Below are positions 23,644 to 26,710 of a stretch of 26,710 bases of DNA, one piece after another. Numbering within the stretch: position 1 is the first letter of the stretch; the number at the start of each line of letters is the position of its first letter. The notes below the pieces were generated by a model. That model did no database searches. It was not told the origin of the DNA and was given only the letters and a program-made list of their open reading frames with translations. Both the position numbers and the translations under genes were made by a program. The stretch comes from CAYVTV01 sp964526475 (lineage in GTDB: Bacteria; Bacteroidota; Bacteroidia; Bacteroidales; GCA-2748055): NCBI GenBank assembly GCA_964526475.1, contig CAZGKF010000042.1, forward strand, positions 1 through 26,710, read 5' to 3'.

Positions 23644-25266
23644 ATGAGAAGACGGGATTTTTTGGGAAAAACAATCATTGGAACTGCGGGTGTTGCTTTC
23701 AGCACTTCAGGTCTGGTTATTCCATCCAGTAAAGGAACAAATGAAAATGAGGAATTACTTATAAATGTGTCCCCAAAAGACATCCTTAAGTTCAAAGCCA
23801 GGGGGTTTGTGAGCTATAGTAACTTCGGTGCCAGGGGCGACAGCAAAACCGATGACACCGATGCTGTCGCCGCCACCCATGAATTCGCCAATCAGCACAG
23901 CCTTTCTGTGAAAGCCGACGAGGGGGCTACATACTACATCGGAGGGAAGAATCGCACTGCAGTTATACGGACAGATACCGATTTTGGCACGGCTGCCTTT
24001 ATCATTGACGATACCGAGGTCAAGGACAATAAAGCGCATATTTTCATGGTTAGTTCCAGCCTGCAATCGTTCAAACCTGAGGGGATTTCTTCCCTTAAAA
24101 GGAATCAGGAGACAATTGACATCACCTTACCCGTAACCTGTCTTATCACAGTCACCAATTCTCATGTAAAACGTTACATCCGGTTTGGGCGGAACCAAAA
24201 CAGTGGAGCTCCACAGACGGATATCTTGCTCGTTGACAAAGACGGCAATGTGGATATGGATGCTCCTGTCATCTGGGACTTCGACCAGATCACGTACATC
24301 ACCGCCCTTCCCATTGACGGGACGACGCTGACCATCACAGGAGGACATTTCTCCACAATTGCCAACAGTGTCGGATCTAATTACACTTACTATGGCCGGG
24401 GCATTGCGATAAGGCGTTCCAATGTTTTGGTGAACGGGCTGGAACACCGCGTCACCGGAGAAGGAGACCATGGCGCGCCTTATGGTGGCTTCATCAATAT
24501 CAGGGACTGTTCCTACGTGACGGTCCGGAACACCGTCCTGACCGGTCGCAAAACATACCAGACCATTGGCTCGGCAGGAGTCCCGGTCTCCATGGGCAGC
24601 TACGACATCTCCCTCAACCGGGCCCTCAACGTGTCATTCGTGAACTGCAGCCAGACTAATGACATCAACGACCGCACTTACTGGGGGATCATGGGGTCCA
24701 ATTACTGCAAGAATCTTGTTCTGGACAGTTGCACCTTTTCCCGGTTTGATGCCCACATGGGAGTTGCCAATGCCACTATCCTCAACTCGAACCTGGGGCA
24801 CGCAGGAATAAACGCCATTGGCAACGGAACTTTGACCGTGGAGAATTCCACCATCTACGGAAGGAACCTCATCAATCTGCGTCCCGACTACGGCAGTACG
24901 TGGCAGGGAGAATTCATCATCCGTAACTGCATTTTTGTGCCCGCAGCCGGCAGAACGATCAGTGCCAGCCTGATCGGCGGGTCCTATTCCGGGCAGCATG
25001 ATTTTGGCTACACCTGTTATATGCCGGAACGGATAATCATCGAAAACCTGCATATCGACGACACTAATCATCCGGTGGACTACCAGGGGCCTGCCATTTT
25101 TGCAAATATCAATCCGGATATGACCGACGATTCCTACCTGGAAAAATCCCCCTATGTCAGAACCAGGGAAGTTATTCTCAGGAACGTGACCACTGCCAGC
25201 GGCAAGGCCTTGAGGATTAGCGACAACGCGTTCATGTTCAGGGATGTAAAGGTAATTGCCGGGTAA
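23644..25266 (+). CDS. Tat-exported parallel beta-helix protein (pectate-lyase-3 type)
   Basis: A 540-residue exported protein. MRRRDFLGKTIIGTAGVAF is a textbook twin-arginine leader. The mature start, FVSYSNFGARGDSKTDDTDAV, matches the pectate_lyase_3 (PF12708) beta-helix signature. The rest shows repeated coils rich in N, V, I and T (VTVRNTVL, LVLDSCTFSRF, LTVENSTIYGR, FIIRNCIF). It is probably a polysaccharide-active or surface-binding protein; I cannot assign a lyase family or catalytic residues. Codons after about residue 60 favour G and C at third positions: I counted 36 and 37 G+C in two 60-base lines (24421-24480, 24541-24600), against 22 of 60 in 23701-23760 within the leader region. 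This suggests an acquired body, with the leader possibly native. Confidence 0.8.
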   Translation: MRRRDFLGKTIIGTAGVAFSTSGLVIPSSKGTNENEELLINVSPKDILKFKARGFVSYSNFGARGDSKTDDTDAVAATHEFANQHSLSVKADEGATYYIGGKNRTAVIRTDTDFGTAAFIIDDTEVKDNKAHIFMVSSSLQSFKPEGISSLKRNQETIDITLPVTCLITVTNSHVKRYIRFGRNQNSGAPQTDILLVDKDGNVDMDAPVIWDFDQITYITALPIDGTTLTITGGHFSTIANSVGSNYTYYGRGIAIRRSNVLVNGLEHRVTGEGDHGAPYGGFINIRDCSYVTVRNTVLTGRKTYQTIGSAGVPVSMGSYDISLNRALNVSFVNCSQTNDINDRTYWGIMGSNYCKNLVLDSCTFSRFDAHMGVANATILNSNLGHAGINAIGNGTLTVENSTIYGRNLINLRPDYGSTWQGEFIIRNCIFVPAAGRTISASLIGGSYSGQHDFGYTCYMPERIIIENLHIDDTNHPVDYQGPAIFANINPDMTDDSYLEKSPYVRTREVILRNVTTASGKALRISDNAFMFRDVKVIAG

Positions 25267-25393
25267 GGGGTGCTGTATATGGAACTAGTTTTACCGGGGA
25301 ATTGAGTTTCTGACAATTATGTTGTATTCTTAAATGGCAGGTAAGGAAATAGGGTTTTATGCAAGGTAATGGAGATCGAACCGTTGTTCAGCA

Positions 25394-25416
25394 AATAATG
25401 CCCTGGTAGCATTATT
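25394..25416. terminator. Hairpin between convergent genes
   Basis: A perfect 8-base stem, aataatgc/gcattatt, with a 7-base loop lies just beyond the DUF1080 stop (25421) and 128 bases beyond the beta-helix stop. It is AT-rich and has no strong T run, so a terminator role is tentative. Confidence 0.35.
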
Positions 25417-25420
25417 ATCT

Positions 25421-26158
25421 CTATAATTCCCTGATCCAAATATTCCTGAAGCTCACCAGGCCACCGTGATCCTGCAACCTCAGGGGCATTCTGTCAACAT
25501 GCATTGTATATTGAGGTAATCCTCTAAATTGAGTTGTACCCCAAATTTCCACATTGTTTTGCACCAGCACGCCATTATGGATCACGGTCACTCTTGCCGG
25601 GTGTGTAATCCTCCCCAGTTCATTGAACCTGGGAGTCATGAATATGATATCGTAGGTTTGCCATTCACCCGGCTTCTTGCAAGCATTCACCAGCGGAATG
25701 GTTTGCTTATAGACAGATGCAGCCATTCCATTAGGGTAGGTATAATTCTCATACGAATCCAGAACCTGGACTTCATATTGTTCCATAAAGAAGACCCCAC
25801 TGTTTCCGCGGCCCTGGCCCACGCCTTTTATAACCTCAGGTGTACGCCATTCGAGGTGCAGCTGAACATCACCAAAACCTTGCTTTGTCCTGATGTCACC
25901 TGTTCCAGGTGCAACTGTCATCACACCGTCTTTGATCTTCCATGCTGCGGGTTTTCCATCTCTTTTCTCCCAATTGGAAAGGTCAGTTCCGTCGAAAAGT
26001 ACAATTGCGTCTGAGGGTGGAGCAGTGCCGGTTCCGGGAGTAACAACAGGTGGAACAGGTTCATGTACTTCAGTTACCTGGGGTATTCCATCTTGTGCTT
26101 CTAAAGTAAAAGAAAATAATAAAAAAAATGCTGTTAACAATAAAGATATCTGTTTCAT
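25421..26158 (-). CDS. Secreted DUF1080 / 3-keto-disaccharide hydrolase-like protein
   Basis: A 245-residue exported protein with signal peptide MKQISLLLTAFFLLFSF, a proline-threonine linker (about residues 30-50), and one PF06439 domain. Domain marks are IVLFDGTDLSNWEKRDG, WKIKDGVMTVAPGTGDI, FGDVQLHLEWRTP, GRGNSGVFFMEQYEVQVLDS and a C-terminal LRLQDHGGLVSFRNIWIREL. Family members bind or hydrolyse sugars, including 3-keto-glucosides, and have a concanavalin-like fold. It may be a periplasmic sugar enzyme related in use to the nearby beta-helix protein, which is convergent. The CRISPR array lies directly upstream and appears to be transcribed toward it. Confidence 0.88.
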   Translation of the reverse strand: MKQISLLLTAFFLLFSFTLEAQDGIPQVTEVHEPVPPVVTPGTGTAPPSDAIVLFDGTDLSNWEKRDGKPAAWKIKDGVMTVAPGTGDIRTKQGFGDVQLHLEWRTPEVIKGVGQGRGNSGVFFMEQYEVQVLDSYENYTYPNGMAASVYKQTIPLVNACKKPGEWQTYDIIFMTPRFNELGRITHPARVTVIHNGVLVQNNVEIWGTTQFRGLPQYTMHVDRMPLRLQDHGGLVSFRNIWIREL

Positions 26159-26199
26159 GTCAGATTGCTTTTAAGTTATTAATATCTGTAAAAATCTCG

Positions 26200-26710
26200 C
26201 TGATTACAAGTATATGGTTTGATTCTTATACATTTTCAGGTATTGAAATAGGAAATATAAGAAATTTCAATTCCACTATGGTCTGATTCTTATTAGGCAA
26301 CGAGGCTACGATAGGCAACTGGGCTACGATATTTCAATTCCACTATGGTCTGATTCTTATTATAATGTTTTTGAGGAGATAGGCGCTGATTCAAGATTTC
26401 AATTCCACTATGGTCTGATTCTTATAGAAACCTCACCCGGGATTGATGCAGGGGTTGATCTATTTCAATTCCACTATGGTCTGATTCTTATTTTAAAGTC
26501 TCAACTACTTTTTCTCTAACACTGACATTTCAATTCCACTATGGTCTGATTCTTATACTGATAATTAACCCCATCAATGCTGTATTGATAATTTCAATTC
26601 CACTATGGTCTGATTCTTATAATCCCGCTTGGTATAAAGATGGTGATAATAAAAAATTTCAATTCCACTATGGTCTGATTCTTATTCGAACAGGATAAGG
26701 CGTATGGTAT
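26200..26710 (-). CRISPR. CRISPR array, trailer end (7 intact 30-base repeats plus 1 decayed)
   Basis: Seven identical 30-base repeats start at 26264, 26331, 26396, 26462, 26527, 26591 and 26656; as printed each begins ATTTCAATTCCACTATGG and ends TCTGATTCTTAT. The spacers between them are 37, 35, 36, 35, 34 and 35 bases, and a seventh is cut by the window edge. A decayed repeat at 26200-26229 keeps 16 of the last 17 bases and is followed by a 34-base spacer. On the minus strand the repeat ends ATTGAAAT, like the ATTGAAAC handle of type I-B and type III repeats. Both the handle and the decayed left repeat put the leader to the right, outside the window. No cas genes are visible. Confidence 0.97.

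Noticed and set aside
24634..25071. 145-residue minus-strand frame inside the beta-helix gene
   Set aside because: Long antisense frames are expected in GC-rich DNA; the sense strand shows a clear domain and leader.
26209..26216. TATACTTG on the minus strand as a DUF1080 promoter box
   Set aside because: It is one base off consensus, lies within the decayed CRISPR repeat, and is over 50 bases from the start codon.

Overview
The window reads as a chromosome segment from an anaerobic, fermentative member of the Bacteroidota, probably near Bacteroidales/Marinilabiliales. This rests on gene content and style: a fermentative [FeFe] hydrogenase with a Rex regulator, Bacteroidota-type AddA/AddB-like proteins, Tat-leader Gfo/Idh/MocA and DUF1080 (PF06439) proteins, TAnnTTTG promoter boxes, few Shine-Dalgarno sites and AT-rich DNA. 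The species cannot be named from the sequence.

Layout. (1) 1-5322, + strand: the 3' part of a catalytic [FeFe] hydrogenase, a block of 21 in-phase 7-base repeats, a broken four-helix-bundle gene, then a redox-control cassette. The cassette has a ferredoxin/H-cluster-like histidine kinase, a lone receiver, a receiver-kinase hybrid and Rex. (2) 5415-6356, +: a RibF-like protein whose riboflavin kinase half looks inactive. (3) 6424-6723: a palindromic repeat abutting a broken oligogalacturonate-lyase-like gene. (4) 6736-10078, - strand: an AmgK-like sugar kinase fused to a RapZ C-terminal domain, an unlisted 42-residue cysteine protein, a MurU-like nucleotidyltransferase and an exported Gfo/Idh/MocA oxidoreductase. 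The first three look like one translationally coupled cell-wall sugar salvage unit. (5) 10399-14444, +: trmD, then a duplicated DUF1538 membrane protein with a protein of three fused PII-like domains. (6) 14467-21571, -: addA-like, a YhcC-type radical SAM gene and addB-like, each overlapping the next by four bases. (7) 21572-26158: a small outer-membrane barrel, 1 kb of palindromic repeats and a MITE-like element, a GC-rich Tat-exported beta-helix protein of apparently foreign origin, and a secreted DUF1080 protein. (8) 26200-26710: one end of a CRISPR array with seven intact 30-base repeats plus a decayed one; it continues past the right edge, and no cas gene is in view.

The least-described units are the DUF1538/triple-PII pair, the kinase-RapZ/small-protein/MurU unit, and the H-cluster-like kinase cassette beside a real hydrogenase. 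All roles are inferred from sequence motifs read by eye; no database search was run.
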